DNA from: Frankiales bacterium
Lineage (GTDB): Bacteria > Actinomycetota > Actinomycetes > Mycobacteriales > SCTD01
DNA: 64,000 bases
Direction of reading: 5' to 3'
Assembly: GCA_025966135.1 (NCBI GenBank)
Contig: JAOPVP010000042.1
Coordinates: forward strand, 62,001 to 126,000
A program made the position numbers and the translations under genes. Positions 55,333 to 64,000 of this stretch are shown one piece after another; within the stretch, counting starts at the first letter, position 1, and each line of letters starts with the position of its first letter. The notes beneath the pieces were generated by a model that did no database searches, was not told the DNA's origin, and worked only from the letters and a program-made list of their open reading frames with translations.

Positions 55333-58300
55333 GTGCATCTCAAGAGCCTCACGCTGAAGGGCTTCAAGTCCTTCGCGTCCCCGACGACCCTGCGGTTCGA
55401 GCCCGGGATCACCTGCGTCGTCGGACCCAATGGGTCCGGCAAGAGCAACGTCGTCGACGCCATCGCCTGGGTGCTGGGCGAGCAGGGCGCGAAGGCGCTG
55501 CGTGGCGGCAAGATGGAGGACGTGATCTTCGCCGGCACGCCCGGCAAGGCACCGCTGGGCCGGGCCGAGGTCACGCTCACGATCGACAACACCGACGGTG
55601 CGCTTCCGATCGAGTACGCCGAGGTCAGCGTCACCCGCCTCATGTTCCGCGACGGTGCCTCGGAGTACTCCATCAACGGCACCAAGTGCCGCCTGGTCGA
55701 CGTCCAGGAGCTGATGAGCGACAGCGGCATCGGCCGCGAGCTGCACGTCGTCGTCGGGCAGGGCCAGCTCGACGCCGTGCTGTCGGCCCGACCCGAGGAC
55801 CGACGTGCGTTCATCGAGGAGGCGGCGGGTGTCCTCAAGCACAAGAAGCGCAAGGAGAAGGCACTCCGCAAGCTCGAGGCGATGCAGGCCAACCTCACCC
55901 GCCTGCAGGACCTCACGACCGAGCTCCGGCGCCAGCTCAAGCCCCTCGGCCGGCAAGCCGAGGTCGCCCGTCGGGCGGGCGAGGTCCAGGCTGACCTACG
56001 CGACGCCAAGCTCCGGCTGCTCGCCGACGACCTGCTCGCCTTGCGGGCGACCCTCGACGCCGAGGTCAGGGACGAGACCCAGCTCCGGGAACGCCGGGCG
56101 GTCGTCGAGAAGGACCTGGCCGCATCGCAGGCGCGGGAGCAGATGCTCGAGGCGTCGGCCGCCGAGCAGTCACCGCGCCTGACTCGCGCGCAGGAGACCT
56201 GGTACCGGCTGAGCGCGCTGGAAGAACGCCTTCGGGGTACGGCGACGCTCGCGAGTGAGCGTCACCGGCACCTGACCGCGGAGCTCCCCGAAGAGGCGCG
56301 GCAGGGTCGCGACCCAGAGCAGCTCGAGCGCGAGGCGGCGCAGGTCCGGGAGCAGGAGAGCCAGCTCGCCGAGCAGATGGGCCAGGACACCGAGCGGCTG
56401 CAGGCTGCCGTCACCCGTCGCACCGACGCGGAGGCTGCCTTGGCCTCCGAGGAGAGGGCCCTCGTCGCAGCCCGGCGCGCCATCGCCGACCGGCGCGAAG
56501 GGCTGGCGAAGCTGACCGGCCAGGTCGGGGCGCTGCGCTCGCGGGCGACCGCCGCCGAGGCCGAGATCGGGCGCCTGTCCGGTCAGCTCGACGAGGCGCT
56601 CGCCCGGGTGGAGCGGGCGGTCGCCGACCTCGAGTCGCTGCAGGCGCAGGCCGGCGGCCTCGACGAGGGCGAGCTCGACCTCGACGAGCGCCACGAGACC
56701 GTCGCGACGGTGCTCGCCGAGGCGCAGGACCGGCTCGCCGCCCTGCAGACCGACGAGCGCGAGGCCGAGCGTGATCGCTCCACCTGGGCCGCCCGCCGCG
56801 ACGCCCTCGCGCTCTCGCTCGCCCGCAAGGACGGCTCCGGGCACCTGCTCGCCGGCGATGTGCCGGGGGTGCTCGGCACGGTCGCGAAGCTCGTCACCGT
56901 CCAGGCCGGTCACCAGGTCGCGGTGGCGGCGGCACTCGGGGCGGTCGCCGATGCGGTGGCCGTCGCCTCCCCGGCGGACGCCGCCGCGGCCCTGCAGCAC
57001 CTGAAGTCGCACGACGCCGGGCGCGCCGGGATGCTGGTCGGTGGAGCCTCGTACGCGGACGAGCAGTGGCCGACGCTGCCCGAGCAGGCGCGCTGGGCGA
57101 TCGACCTGCTCGAGGCGCCGCCCGCGCTGCGCCCGGCCCTGACCCGCGCGCTGCGCCGGGTCGCCGTCGTGCTGTCGCTCGAGGAGGCCCGCCGCCTCGT
57201 CGAGACCCTGCCGGACGTCCGGGCGGTCACGGCCGAGGGCGACCTGCTCGGCGCCGACTGGGCCGCTGGTGGCAGCGCGAGCGCCCCGTCGCTGCTCGAG
57301 GTGCAGGCCGCGGTTGACGAGGCCACGTCCCAGCACGACGAGGCCGACCGTCGCCACACCCGCCTGTCGGGCGAGGTCTCGCAAGCCCAAGGCCTCGTGG
57401 CAGCGCGGCAGGCCGAGGTCCACGAGGCCCTCGCCGCCCTCCACGACAGCGACGCGCGGATGGCCGCCCTCGGCGAACAGCTCGGGCTGCTGGCCTCCGC
57501 GGTCCGCGCCGCTGAGGCTGAGGCGGGTCGGCTGGAGCAGGCCCGCGCGCGCGCCGAGGAAGCGCGCGACGGTGACCTGTCCGGACTCGTGGAACTCGAG
57601 GAGCGGCTTGCCGCCGCGGAGCTCGCACCCGCCGAGGAGGAGCCCAGCACCGAGATGCGCGACCGGCTCGTGCAGTCCGCTGCGGATGCGCGGGCCACTG
57701 AGGTCGAGGCCCGCCTCGCTGTCCGTACCGGCGAGGAGCGCGCCAAGGCCCTGGCCGGCCGGGCCGAGGGCCTCGAACGCGCCGCCCGGCAGGAGCGTGC
57801 CAACCGGGAACGGCTGGTGGCCCTGCGGTCGCAACGGGAGCGCGGTGCCGTGGTCGCGGCCGAGGTGGTCCGCGGGGCGCAGGTCGCCCTGGGCCGGATC
57901 GCCGTCTCCCTGCAGGCGGCGGCCGCGGAGCGGGAGGCAGCCCAGGCGGCCCGCACTGTCACCGAGGGCGAGCTGCTGGCCCTGCGCGCGTCGGGTCGCG
58001 AGCTGGCCGCGGAGCTCGACCGGCTCACCGACGTGGTGCACCGCGACGAGGTCGCGCGCGCCGAGCAGCGCCTGCGCATCGAGGCCCTCGAGGGACGGGC
58101 GGTCGAGGAGTACGCCGTACCGCTGGAGACCTTGCTGACGGACTACGGACCGGACGTGCTGGTGCCTCCGGTCGCCTTCATCGAGGGTGAGCAGCCCGGC
58201 GAGCCCGTGCCCTACGACAGGGTGGCGCAGGAGAAGCGGGCGGCCGCTGCTGAGCGGGCGCTGGCCCTGCTCGGCCGGGTCAACCCGCTGGCGCTCGAGG

Positions 58301-58878
58301 AGTACGCCGCGCTCGAGGAGCGGTCGGCGTTCCTCACCACCCAGCTCGAGGACCTCAGGGCCACCCGGCGTGACCTCCTCACGGTGGTCAAGGACGTCGA
58401 CGACCGCATCCACGACGTGTTCGCCTCGGCGTTCGAGGACACCGCGCGGGAGTTCGTCCACGTGTTCGCGACGCTCTTCCCGGGCGGCGAAGGGCGTTTG
58501 GTGCTGACCGAGCCCGACGACCTGCTGGCGACCGGGATCGAGGTCATGGCGCGTCCTGCCGGCAAGAAGGTGTCCCGGCTGTCGTTGCTGTCCGGCGGGG
58601 AGCGGTCGCTGACCGCGATCGCCTTGCTGGTGGCGATCTTCCGCGCCCGCCCGTCGCCGTTCTACGTCCTGGACGAGGTCGAGGCGGCCCTCGACGACCG
58701 CAACCTGGGCCGTCTGCTGGAGGCACTCGAGGGGCTGCGTGAGTCCTCGCAGCTCATCGTCATCACCCACCAGAAGCGGACGATGGAGATCGCGGACGCC
58801 CTCTACGGCGTCACGATGCGCGGTGACGGCGTCTCGACGGTCGTCTCCCAGCGGCTGCGCGAGCGCGAGACCGCCTGA
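55333..58878 (+). CDS. smc: chromosome segregation protein SMC
   Basis: 1181 residues. N-terminal Walker A GPNGSGKS (31-38), two long coiled coils on either side of a hinge (about 505-640), and the C-terminal signature LSGGERSLTAIALL with Walker B VLDEVEAALDD. It forms the MukB-like condensin ring with ScpA/ScpB. The GTG start opens MHLKSLTLKGFKSFA. Confidence 0.97.
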   Translation: MHLKSLTLKGFKSFASPTTLRFEPGITCVVGPNGSGKSNVVDAIAWVLGEQGAKALRGGKMEDVIFAGTPGKAPLGRAEVTLTIDNTDGALPIEYAEVSVTRLMFRDGASEYSINGTKCRLVDVQELMSDSGIGRELHVVVGQGQLDAVLSARPEDRRAFIEEAAGVLKHKKRKEKALRKLEAMQANLTRLQDLTTELRRQLKPLGRQAEVARRAGEVQADLRDAKLRLLADDLLALRATLDAEVRDETQLRERRAVVEKDLAASQAREQMLEASAAEQSPRLTRAQETWYRLSALEERLRGTATLASERHRHLTAELPEEARQGRDPEQLEREAAQVREQESQLAEQMGQDTERLQAAVTRRTDAEAALASEERALVAARRAIADRREGLAKLTGQVGALRSRATAAEAEIGRLSGQLDEALARVERAVADLESLQAQAGGLDEGELDLDERHETVATVLAEAQDRLAALQTDEREAERDRSTWAARRDALALSLARKDGSGHLLAGDVPGVLGTVAKLVTVQAGHQVAVAAALGAVADAVAVASPADAAAALQHLKSHDAGRAGMLVGGASYADEQWPTLPEQARWAIDLLEAPPALRPALTRALRRVAVVLSLEEARRLVETLPDVRAVTAEGDLLGADWAAGGSASAPSLLEVQAAVDEATSQHDEADRRHTRLSGEVSQAQGLVAARQAEVHEALAALHDSDARMAALGEQLGLLASAVRAAEAEAGRLEQARARAEEARDGDLSGLVELEERLAAAELAPAEEEPSTEMRDRLVQSAADARATEVEARLAVRTGEERAKALAGRAEGLERAARQERANRERLVALRSQRERGAVVAAEVVRGAQVALGRIAVSLQAAAAEREAAQAARTVTEGELLALRASGRELAAELDRLTDVVHRDEVARAEQRLRIEALEGRAVEEYAVPLETLLTDYGPDVLVPPVAFIEGEQPGEPVPYDRVAQEKRAAAAERALALLGRVNPLALEEYAALEERSAFLTTQLEDLRATRRDLLTVVKDVDDRIHDVFASAFEDTAREFVHVFATLFPGGEGRLVLTEPDDLLATGIEVMARPAGKKVSRLSLLSGGERSLTAIALLVAIFRARPSPFYVLDEVEAALDDRNLGRLLEALEGLRESSQLIVITHQKRTMEIADALYGVTMRGDGVSTVVSQRLRERETA

Positions 58879-58889
58879 CGGGCGCGCTT

Positions 58890-58934
58890 GCGTCTGCTCC
58901 TGTGCACCCGTCGGCCGCTCGCCGGAGCGGACGC
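58890..58934. repeat. inverted repeat between smc and ftsY
   Basis: GCGTCTGCTCC and GGAGCGGACGC pair over 11 bp with one G-T wobble around a 23-base loop. No T-tract. May be a weak terminator or nothing. Confidence 0.45.
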
Positions 58935-58975
58935 AGGGGTGAGGAAGCGGGGCGGACCCTGGTAGACACCTACGC

Positions 58976-60148
58976 GTGCTCGAGATCCTCATCGTCGTCG
59001 GCGTGGTGCTGCTCCTCGCGGTGTTCCTGGTGGTGGGCTTGGTGTCGCGCCGCGGCGGCTCTGCTCCGGCACGGCCGCAACCCGGGGTCGACTACCGCCC
59101 TGGGACCGGCGATGACGCGGAGGAGCCTCGGGACACCCCGCTGCGCACCGTCGAACGGGTCGACTCGCCGCTGCTGAGCGATGTTCAGCCGACGGCCGGC
59201 CTCGAGGTCCCGGAGCCGACCGCCGGGCGTCTGACCCGGCTGCGTACTCGGCTGTCCCGCTCGCAGACGACCCTCGGCCGTGGCCTGTTCGCGCTGCTGT
59301 CGCGCGACAACCTCGACGAGGCCACCTGGGAGGAGGTCGAGGACACGCTTCTCACCTCCGACATGGGCGTGGCGGCGACCACCGAGCTGGTCGAGCGCCT
59401 CAAGACCCGGGTCCGCGTGGATGCACTGAAGACAGCGGGAGAGCTGCGGGCGATCCTGCGCGAGGAGCTCGTCACCACCATCGGCCGCGACGTCGACCGG
59501 ACGCTCAAGACCCTGCCCCACGCCGACCGTCCTGCAGTCGTGCTGGTGGTCGGGGTCAACGGCACGGGCAAGACCACCACCTGCGGCAAGCTGGCGCGGG
59601 TCCTCGTCGCTGACGGCCGCAGCGTCGTCCTCGGGGCTGCCGACACCTTCCGCGCCGCCGCCGCCGACCAGCTCGAGACCTGGGGGAGCAGGGTCGGCGC
59701 TGAGACCGTCCGCGGTCCGGAGGGCGGCGACCCGGCGAGCATCGCGTTCGATGCGGTGAAGCGGGGCATCGAGGTCAAGGCCGACACCGTCCTCGTCGAC
59801 ACCGCCGGCCGGCTCCACACCAAGACCGGCCTCATGGACGAGCTCGGCAAGGTCAAGCGGGTCGTGGAGAAGCACGGGCCGGTCGACGAGACGCTTCTCG
59901 TCCTCGACGCGACCACCGGCCAGAACGGCGTCGTGCAGGCCCGCGTCTTCACCGAGGCCGTCGAGGTCACGGGCATCGTGCTGACCAAGCTCGACGGCAC
60001 CGCGAAGGGCGGCATCGTCGTCGCGGTCCAGCGCGAGCTCGGCATCCCGGTCAAGCTGATCGGCCTGGGGGAGGGCCCGGACGACCTGGCACCCTTCGAG
60101 CCGGAGGCGTTCGCCGACGCCCTTTTGGGGGATGAGGCTGCACTCTGA
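58976..60148 (+). CDS. ftsY: signal recognition particle receptor FtsY
   Basis: 390 residues with an N-terminal membrane helix (about 3-24), an acidic linker and the NG domain: Walker A GVNGTGKTTT (193-202), ADTFRAAAADQL, DTAGR (275-279) and KLDGTAKGG. It receives SRP-ribosome complexes. The actinobacterial N-terminal anchor is typical. Confidence 0.97.
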   Translation: MLEILIVVGVVLLLAVFLVVGLVSRRGGSAPARPQPGVDYRPGTGDDAEEPRDTPLRTVERVDSPLLSDVQPTAGLEVPEPTAGRLTRLRTRLSRSQTTLGRGLFALLSRDNLDEATWEEVEDTLLTSDMGVAATTELVERLKTRVRVDALKTAGELRAILREELVTTIGRDVDRTLKTLPHADRPAVVLVVGVNGTGKTTTCGKLARVLVADGRSVVLGAADTFRAAAADQLETWGSRVGAETVRGPEGGDPASIAFDAVKRGIEVKADTVLVDTAGRLHTKTGLMDELGKVKRVVEKHGPVDETLLVLDATTGQNGVVQARVFTEAVEVTGIVLTKLDGTAKGGIVVAVQRELGIPVKLIGLGEGPDDLAPFEPEAFADALLGDEAAL

Positions 60149-61661
60149 GTGGGTGCACACCTTCGCGTCGCCGCTGCAGCGCGCTGCTGCGGTCGCCGGC
60201 ACCAGGACTGCCGTCGTCTGCGGCACCACCACTGTGACCTACGCGGAGACCGCCGACCGCTGCGCCCGCCTCGCCGGGGCGCTGCGCGACCTCGGGTTGG
60301 GGAAGGGCGACCGGGTCGCGGTCGTCGCGGCCAACTGCCACCGCTACCTCGAGCTCTACCAGGCCGCCCCGGCCAGCGGGCTCGTCCTGGTGCCGCTCAA
60401 CACCCGGCACGCTGAGCCCGAGCTGCGCTACGCCCTCATCGACTCCGGCGCCCGCGCACTGGTCACCGACCGCGACCCCGGCGGCCTGGCCGACAACGTC
60501 GAGCACGTCATCCGCATCGACCGAGGGGAGTACGACGACCTCGTCGAGCGGGCCGACCCGGTCGTGCTGGGGGAAGGGGTGACCGAGGACGACCTCGCCG
60601 GGCTGTTCTACACAGGCGGCACCACGGGCGCCGCGAAGGGCGTGATGCTCACCCACCGCAACCTGGTCGCCAACACCATCCACGGCCTGGTCGCGATCGG
60701 CCTGCAACCCGAGGACCGGTGGCTGGCGATGGCCCCGATGTTCCACGCGGCCGGGACGTTCGCGGCGCTCGCGACCGTCTGGCTGGGCGGGACCCACGTG
60801 GTGCTGCCCGTCTTCGATCCTGCGCGTGCCCTCGACCTCCTGGAGGCCGAGCGGTGCACGGCGACGATCGCGGTTCCGGCGATGCTCGCTGCGCTGAACG
60901 AGGAGCAGCGCATCCGGCCGCGTGACACCAGCAGCCTGCGGGTGCTCACCCACGGCGCCGCCCCGGTGGCCACCGAGGTGCTCCGCCGGGCGCACCAGCT
61001 GTTCCCCACGGCCGAGCTCGTCCACCTGTACGGCGCCACCGAGACCGCCCCGCTCGTCACGGCGAGCCGCCACGAGCAGGACCTGCTCGACCTCCCGCAA
61101 GGCCGCTCCTGCGGCCAGCCGCTCATCGGTGTCGAGGTTGCTGTCCTCGACCCCCTGGGTCAGCCGGTCCCTCATGGGGAGGTAGGGGAGGTCGCCGTAC
61201 GAGGTCCGAACGTGATGCAGGGGTACTGGAACAAGCCGGAGGAGACCGCCAGGGCGCTCGTCGACGGCTGGTACCTGTCCGGCGACCTCGGGCGGCTCGA
61301 CGAGCAGGGCTACCTGTACCTCGTCGACCGGGCCAAGGACATGGTCGTGACGGGCGGCGAGAACGTCTACTGCACCGAGGTGGAGGAGGCGCTCTACGCG
61401 CACCCCGCCGTCCTCGAGGCCGCGGTTTTCGGGGTGCCGGACGAGCAGTGGGGGGAGGCGGTGTACGCCGTCGTCGTGCTTCGCTCGGAGGTCACTGCCG
61501 AGGAGCTCATCGCCCACTGCAGGACGCTGATCGCGGGCTACAAGGTGCCGAAGGGCATCGACGTCTCAGCGGCGCCGCTCCCGAAGAGCGGAGCGGGCAA
61601 GGTCTTGAAGCGAGAGTTGCGTGAGCCGTTCTGGAAGGGACGGGACGGCAGAATTGCTTGA
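60132..61661 (+). CDS. acyl-CoA synthetase/AMP-dependent ligase
   Basis: 509 residues with the adenylate-forming order: AVVCGTTTVTYAETADRCARL, the P-loop YTGGTTGAAKGVMLTH (about 160-175), YGATETAP, GWYLSGDLGRLDEQGYLYLVDRAKDM and the C-terminal lysine segment PKSGAGKVLKREL. The acid substrate is unknown. The ATG overlaps ftsY by 17 bases; a GTG at 60153 is an alternative. Confidence 0.9.
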   Translation: MRLHSEWVHTFASPLQRAAAVAGTRTAVVCGTTTVTYAETADRCARLAGALRDLGLGKGDRVAVVAANCHRYLELYQAAPASGLVLVPLNTRHAEPELRYALIDSGARALVTDRDPGGLADNVEHVIRIDRGEYDDLVERADPVVLGEGVTEDDLAGLFYTGGTTGAAKGVMLTHRNLVANTIHGLVAIGLQPEDRWLAMAPMFHAAGTFAALATVWLGGTHVVLPVFDPARALDLLEAERCTATIAVPAMLAALNEEQRIRPRDTSSLRVLTHGAAPVATEVLRRAHQLFPTAELVHLYGATETAPLVTASRHEQDLLDLPQGRSCGQPLIGVEVAVLDPLGQPVPHGEVGEVAVRGPNVMQGYWNKPEETARALVDGWYLSGDLGRLDEQGYLYLVDRAKDMVVTGGENVYCTEVEEALYAHPAVLEAAVFGVPDEQWGEAVYAVVVLRSEVTAEELIAHCRTLIAGYKVPKGIDVSAAPLPKSGAGKVLKRELREPFWKGRDGRIA

Positions 61662-61703
61662 CAGTTCAACTGATGTGGGGAAGGCTCTTGTTGAGAATTC
61701 AAG
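61657..61703. promoter_or_regulatory. ribA-marR promoter with two MarR-type inverted repeats
   Basis: TTGACAGTTCAA (61658-61669) and TTGAGAATTCAA (61691-61702) both fit TTGANNNTTCAA, 33 bases apart (about three helix turns). The first covers the -35 TTGACA (61658-61663); AAGGCT at 61681-61686 is the likely -10, and the second site lies near the transcription start. This is a typical MarR operator layout. Confidence 0.7.
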
Positions 61704-61715
61704 CAAGGGGCAGTC

Positions 61716-62327
61716 ATGGCCGAGATCAGGACCTGGGTGAGCGTGCCGTTGCGCTTCCCCGATGGGTACACCACGAGCGCGCAGGTCGTCACCTTCACCG
61801 GGCTGAGCGACGGCAAGGAGCACCTCGCCCTCGGCCTCGGTGACATCACGACCTCGACGCCGCTCGTGCGTCCGCACTCCGAGTGCCTCACCGGAGACGT
61901 CTTCGGCTCCCAGCGTTGTGACTGTGGCCCGCAGCTGCGCGAAGCGGTCGAGCGCATCACCGAGGCGGGCGGCTGGCTGCTGTACCTGCGCCAAGAGGGC
62001 CGGGGGATCGGCTTGTACGCAAAGGTCGACGCCTACGCGCTCCAGGACGCGGGCCTCGACACCTACGAGGCCAACCTGGCCCTGGGGCGGGGTGCGGACG
62101 AGCGTGACTACACCGCGGTCGCCGAGATGCTCACCGCGCTGGGCGTGGAGCGCCTCGACCTGCTGTCCAACAACCCTGACAAGACCGACCAGCTGGCCGC
62201 TCTCGGCGTCGACGTCCGCACGGTCGTCGCGACCGGGGTGCACCTGTCGGAGGCCAACGCCCACTACCTGCACGCCAAGGCCAAGCACACGCTCCACACC
62301 CTTGACATGGCGTCCGCCGCGGCATGA
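61716..62327 (+). CDS. ribA: GTP cyclohydrolase II (stand-alone)
   Basis: 203 residues. Zinc cysteines 57, 68 and 70 (HSECLTGDVFGSQRCDCG), GTP-binding RQEGRGIGLYAK (92-103) and the C-terminal ATGVHLSEANAHYLHAKAKH. It opens GTP to the pyrimidine precursor of riboflavin. It is not fused to RibB and no other rib gene is near; instead it is coupled to a MarR regulator (ATGA), so it may serve a flavin-linked or deazapurine pathway. Confidence 0.93.
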   Translation: MAEIRTWVSVPLRFPDGYTTSAQVVTFTGLSDGKEHLALGLGDITTSTPLVRPHSECLTGDVFGSQRCDCGPQLREAVERITEAGGWLLYLRQEGRGIGLYAKVDAYALQDAGLDTYEANLALGRGADERDYTAVAEMLTALGVERLDLLSNNPDKTDQLAALGVDVRTVVATGVHLSEANAHYLHAKAKHTLHTLDMASAAA

Positions 62328-62851
62328 GCACAGCTGCCTCCACCCCTGCGGGCTCCCTGGGTGGGAGTCTGGACGCCGTGACGAAATGGCTGACCGAAGA
62401 CGAGCAGCGGGCCTGGGTCGCCTGGTTGGGCGCCTCCGAGCTGCTCATGACCTCGCTCGACGCCCAGCTGCAGCGCGATGCCGGCTTTCCACATGCCTAC
62501 TACGCGATCCTCGCTCAGCTCTCGGCCGCCCCCGACCGCACTCTGCGGATGAGCGACCTCGCGAGCGTCGTCAACGCGAGCCCGAGCCGGCTCTCGCATG
62601 CCGTCGGCAAGCTCGAGGAACGCGGCTGGGTCATTCGCCGGACGTGTCCGAGCGACCGGCGTGGCATGCTCGCGACCCTCACCGACGTGGGGTTCGCGGT
62701 GCTGGCGGAGCAGGCACCGGGACATGTGGCTGCGGTCCGCAAGGGGTTGCTCGATCCCCTCACCGACGAGCAGGTCGCCCAGCTCGAGCAGATCTGCAAC
62801 GCGATTCTCGACGGGCTCGACCCGTCACGCTCCCGCCGCCTGCTGGCCTAG
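62324..62851 (+). CDS. MarR-family transcriptional regulator
   Basis: 175 residues. The winged helix has RMSDLASVVNASPSRLSHAVGKLEERGWV, with the wing RRTCPSDRRGMLATLTDVG. It is the second gene of the ribA operon and the likely ligand of the two TTGANNNTTCAA sites upstream, giving autoregulation. Its stop shares one CTAG with the opposite lipoprotein gene. Confidence 0.92.
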   Translation: MSTAASTPAGSLGGSLDAVTKWLTEDEQRAWVAWLGASELLMTSLDAQLQRDAGFPHAYYAILAQLSAAPDRTLRMSDLASVVNASPSRLSHAVGKLEERGWVIRRTCPSDRRGMLATLTDVGFAVLAEQAPGHVAAVRKGLLDPLTDEQVAQLEQICNAILDGLDPSRSRRLLA

Positions 62852-63240
62852 CAGCGGCTCGGGATCCGCTTCCGGAGGGCATCGAGCTTCGGGACGAGCG
62901 GGTACGCGTGATAGACGTCGGCCTTCACGTAGGCAGCCTGCAGGGTGCGCAGGTCGAGCAGGTCCTTCGCCAGCGCTGACCAGCGCGGGTCCAGCCGGGC
63001 GGCCGCAGTCGCGTCGCGCGCGGCGGTGGCCTGCAGTGCCGCGACGGCCGTGACATCGGTGGCTCTGGGCTGGCGGGCCCATGCGGCGCAGGCGGCCCGG
63101 CCCAGCGTGTCCGCGTGCTTCGCGACGGCGGCCGGGACTGCCTTCGTGGGCTGGGGGCTCGGCGCGGCAGCCGGCCTGCCAGGTGCAGCGCAGGCGCTGA
63201 GGACGAGGGCCAGCCCGAGCTGGGTAAGCAGACGCGACAT
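62848..63240 (-). CDS. small lipoprotein
   Basis: 130 residues from the ATG at 63240 (an ATG nine bases earlier is possible). The signal peptide ends in the lipobox LSAC, followed by a Pro/Ala linker and an Ala-rich helical domain. No known domain. It converges on the marR gene. Confidence 0.75.
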   Translation of the reverse strand: MSRLLTQLGLALVLSACAAPGRPAAAPSPQPTKAVPAAVAKHADTLGRAACAAWARQPRATDVTAVAALQATAARDATAAARLDPRWSALAKDLLDLRTLQAAYVKADVYHAYPLVPKLDALRKRIPSRC

Positions 63241-63296
63241 GACGTCCATGTCGGCTGTACCAGCAGCCCCTGGACTACCCGACCGAGTGGCAGAGA

Positions 63297-63334
63297 TTCA
63301 CACGGATGAAACACATCGTCTACAAGCGTGATCG
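63297..63334 (+). promoter_or_regulatory. GlnR-like box upstream of amtB
   Basis: TTCAC-n6-GAAAC-n6-TCTAC-n6-GATCG has the spacing of the actinobacterial GlnR site (GTNAC-n6-GAAAC-n6-GTNAC-n6-GAAAC), with one exact GAAAC element, two partial matches and a weak fourth. amtB is a known GlnR target, which supports it. The site is about 80 bases before the amtB start. Confidence 0.6.
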
Positions 63335-63414
63335 TCCGGAAACACGCCGGACACCACTGCGGAACAGCCTCTCGCCACCCTTTCGGCAATCCCCCGAGAT
63401 CGAGGAGTACCACA

Positions 63415-64000
63415 ATGGACACTGGCAACACTGCGTGGCTGCTTGCGAGCAGCGCGCTCGTGCTGCTCATGACGCCTGGGCTGGCGTTCTTCTACGGCGG
63501 CATGGTCCGCGGGAAGAACGTGCTGACGATGCTCATGCAGAACTTCATCTGCATCGGCATCGTCAGCGTTGTCTGGGTCCTCGTGGGCTACACCCTCGCC
63601 TTCGGCCGCGATGGCTTCGGCGGCCACGGGATAGCGGGCAACTTCCACCAGTTCGGCCTGGCGCACATGCAGGAAGCCGTGGCCGGCTACGCCGGTCCGC
63701 TCGCGCAGAGCATCCCGCCCGTCGTGTTCGTGGCCTTCCAGCTCATGTTCGCGGTCATCACGCCCGCGCTCATCACCGGCTCCATCGCCGACCGCACGAA
63801 GTTCGGTGCCTTCTGCGTCTTCGTGACGCTGTGGTCCGTGCTCGTGTACTCGTTGGTGGCGCACTGGGTGTTCTCGCCTGAGGGCTGGCTGTTCAAGCGC
63901 GGCGCCGAGGACTTCGCCGGTGGGACGGTCGTGCACATCAACGCCGGTATCGCGGGCCTCGCGCTGGCCGCGGTCATCGGCAAGCGCGTCGGGTGGCCGA
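63415..64000 (+). CDS. amtB: ammonium transporter, N-terminal part
   Basis: 195 residues up to the window edge. It starts MDTGNTAWLLASSALVLLM and has the Amt hallmarks PGLAFFYGGMVRGKNVLTM, MFAVITPALITGSIADRTKF and HINAGIAGLAL, which includes a channel histidine. GAGGAG precedes the ATG. The gene runs off the window; glnB/glnD, its usual neighbours, would lie beyond. Confidence 0.93.
   Translation, partial: MDTGNTAWLLASSALVLLMTPGLAFFYGGMVRGKNVLTMLMQNFICIGIVSVVWVLVGYTLAFGRDGFGGHGIAGNFHQFGLAHMQEAVAGYAGPLAQSIPPVVFVAFQLMFAVITPALITGSIADRTKFGAFCVFVTLWSVLVYSLVAHWVFSPEGWLFKRGAEDFAGGTVVHINAGIAGLALAAVIGKRVGWP

Noticed and set aside
58890..58934. Intrinsic terminator between smc and ftsY
   Set aside because: The loop is 23 bases long and no T-tract follows; listed only as an inverted repeat.
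56170..58992. Reverse frame of about 940 residues opposite smc
   Set aside because: It mirrors the smc codon pattern (third-position GC) and has no recognisable domain.

Overview
The window is 64 kb of high-GC chromosome. The dense operons, frequent GTG starts and many 4-base start/stop overlaps (ATGA, GTGA) point to the Actinomycetota. Specific markers agree: an HU protein with a long Lys/Ala/Pro tail, an NdgR/LtbR-type IclR gene divergent from leuCD, a mycobacteria-like SepIVA-DUF177-rpmF-plsX-acpP-rnc-mutM-acyP-smc-ftsY order, CofC (coenzyme F420) and PucR/PadR regulators. A chemoreceptor suggests a motile lineage. I cannot name the genus. There are no rRNA genes, insertion sequences, prophage or CRISPR arrays; this is core chromosome.

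1-5 kb: end of gatA, gatB (tRNA amidation), then a reverse block (YihY-like membrane protein, PucR regulator, alpha/beta hydrolase, PH-domain membrane protein). 5-21 kb: branched-chain amino acid and serine genes: ilvD, ilvBNC, serA, leuA, leuB, ilvE and cimA, interrupted by a secreted metalloprotease and a CBS protein. Three of the transcription units (ilvB, leuA, cimA) begin with a short leader peptide rich in the relevant codons, placed almost directly after a -10 box and followed by hairpins, which is the layout of transcription attenuation. cimA with leuBCD would make 2-ketobutyrate from pyruvate, so isoleucine can be made without threonine deaminase.

21-30 kb: a DUF3311/sodium-solute symporter pair, a TSUP permease, an FAH-family hydrolase, an unusual Pseudomonas-type gltX, tRNA-Gln(CTG) and tRNA-Glu(CTC), ndgR facing leuCD across a palindrome, and HU. 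30-40 kb: cofC, plsC-gpsA-transsulfuration enzyme operon, an orphan chemoreceptor, DUF3515, an Lrp stand-alone sensor domain, thiL-thiD, a crotonase, a gamma-carbonic anhydrase-like protein and cspA. 40-49.7 kb: rpmB facing the operon FakA-like kinase-recG-rsmD-coaD-sepIVA-DUF177-rpmF-plsX-acpP-rnc-mutM (DNA repair, CoA and phospholipid precursors, ribosome parts).

49.9-60 kb: acyP, then an inserted module (coiled-coil protein; PadR-ABC ATPase-permease-VanY-type peptidase with a three-half-site operator), then smc and ftsY. 60-64 kb: an acyl-CoA ligase, a ribA-marR operon with two matching inverted repeats in its promoter, a lipoprotein, and the start of amtB behind a GlnR-like box. The most unusual sequence features are the set of three attenuators, tandem duplications that create chains of mini-ORFs in front of rnc and ilvB, a probable CTG start codon, a shortened PlsX, and three convergent gene pairs that share a single CTAG as both stop codons.
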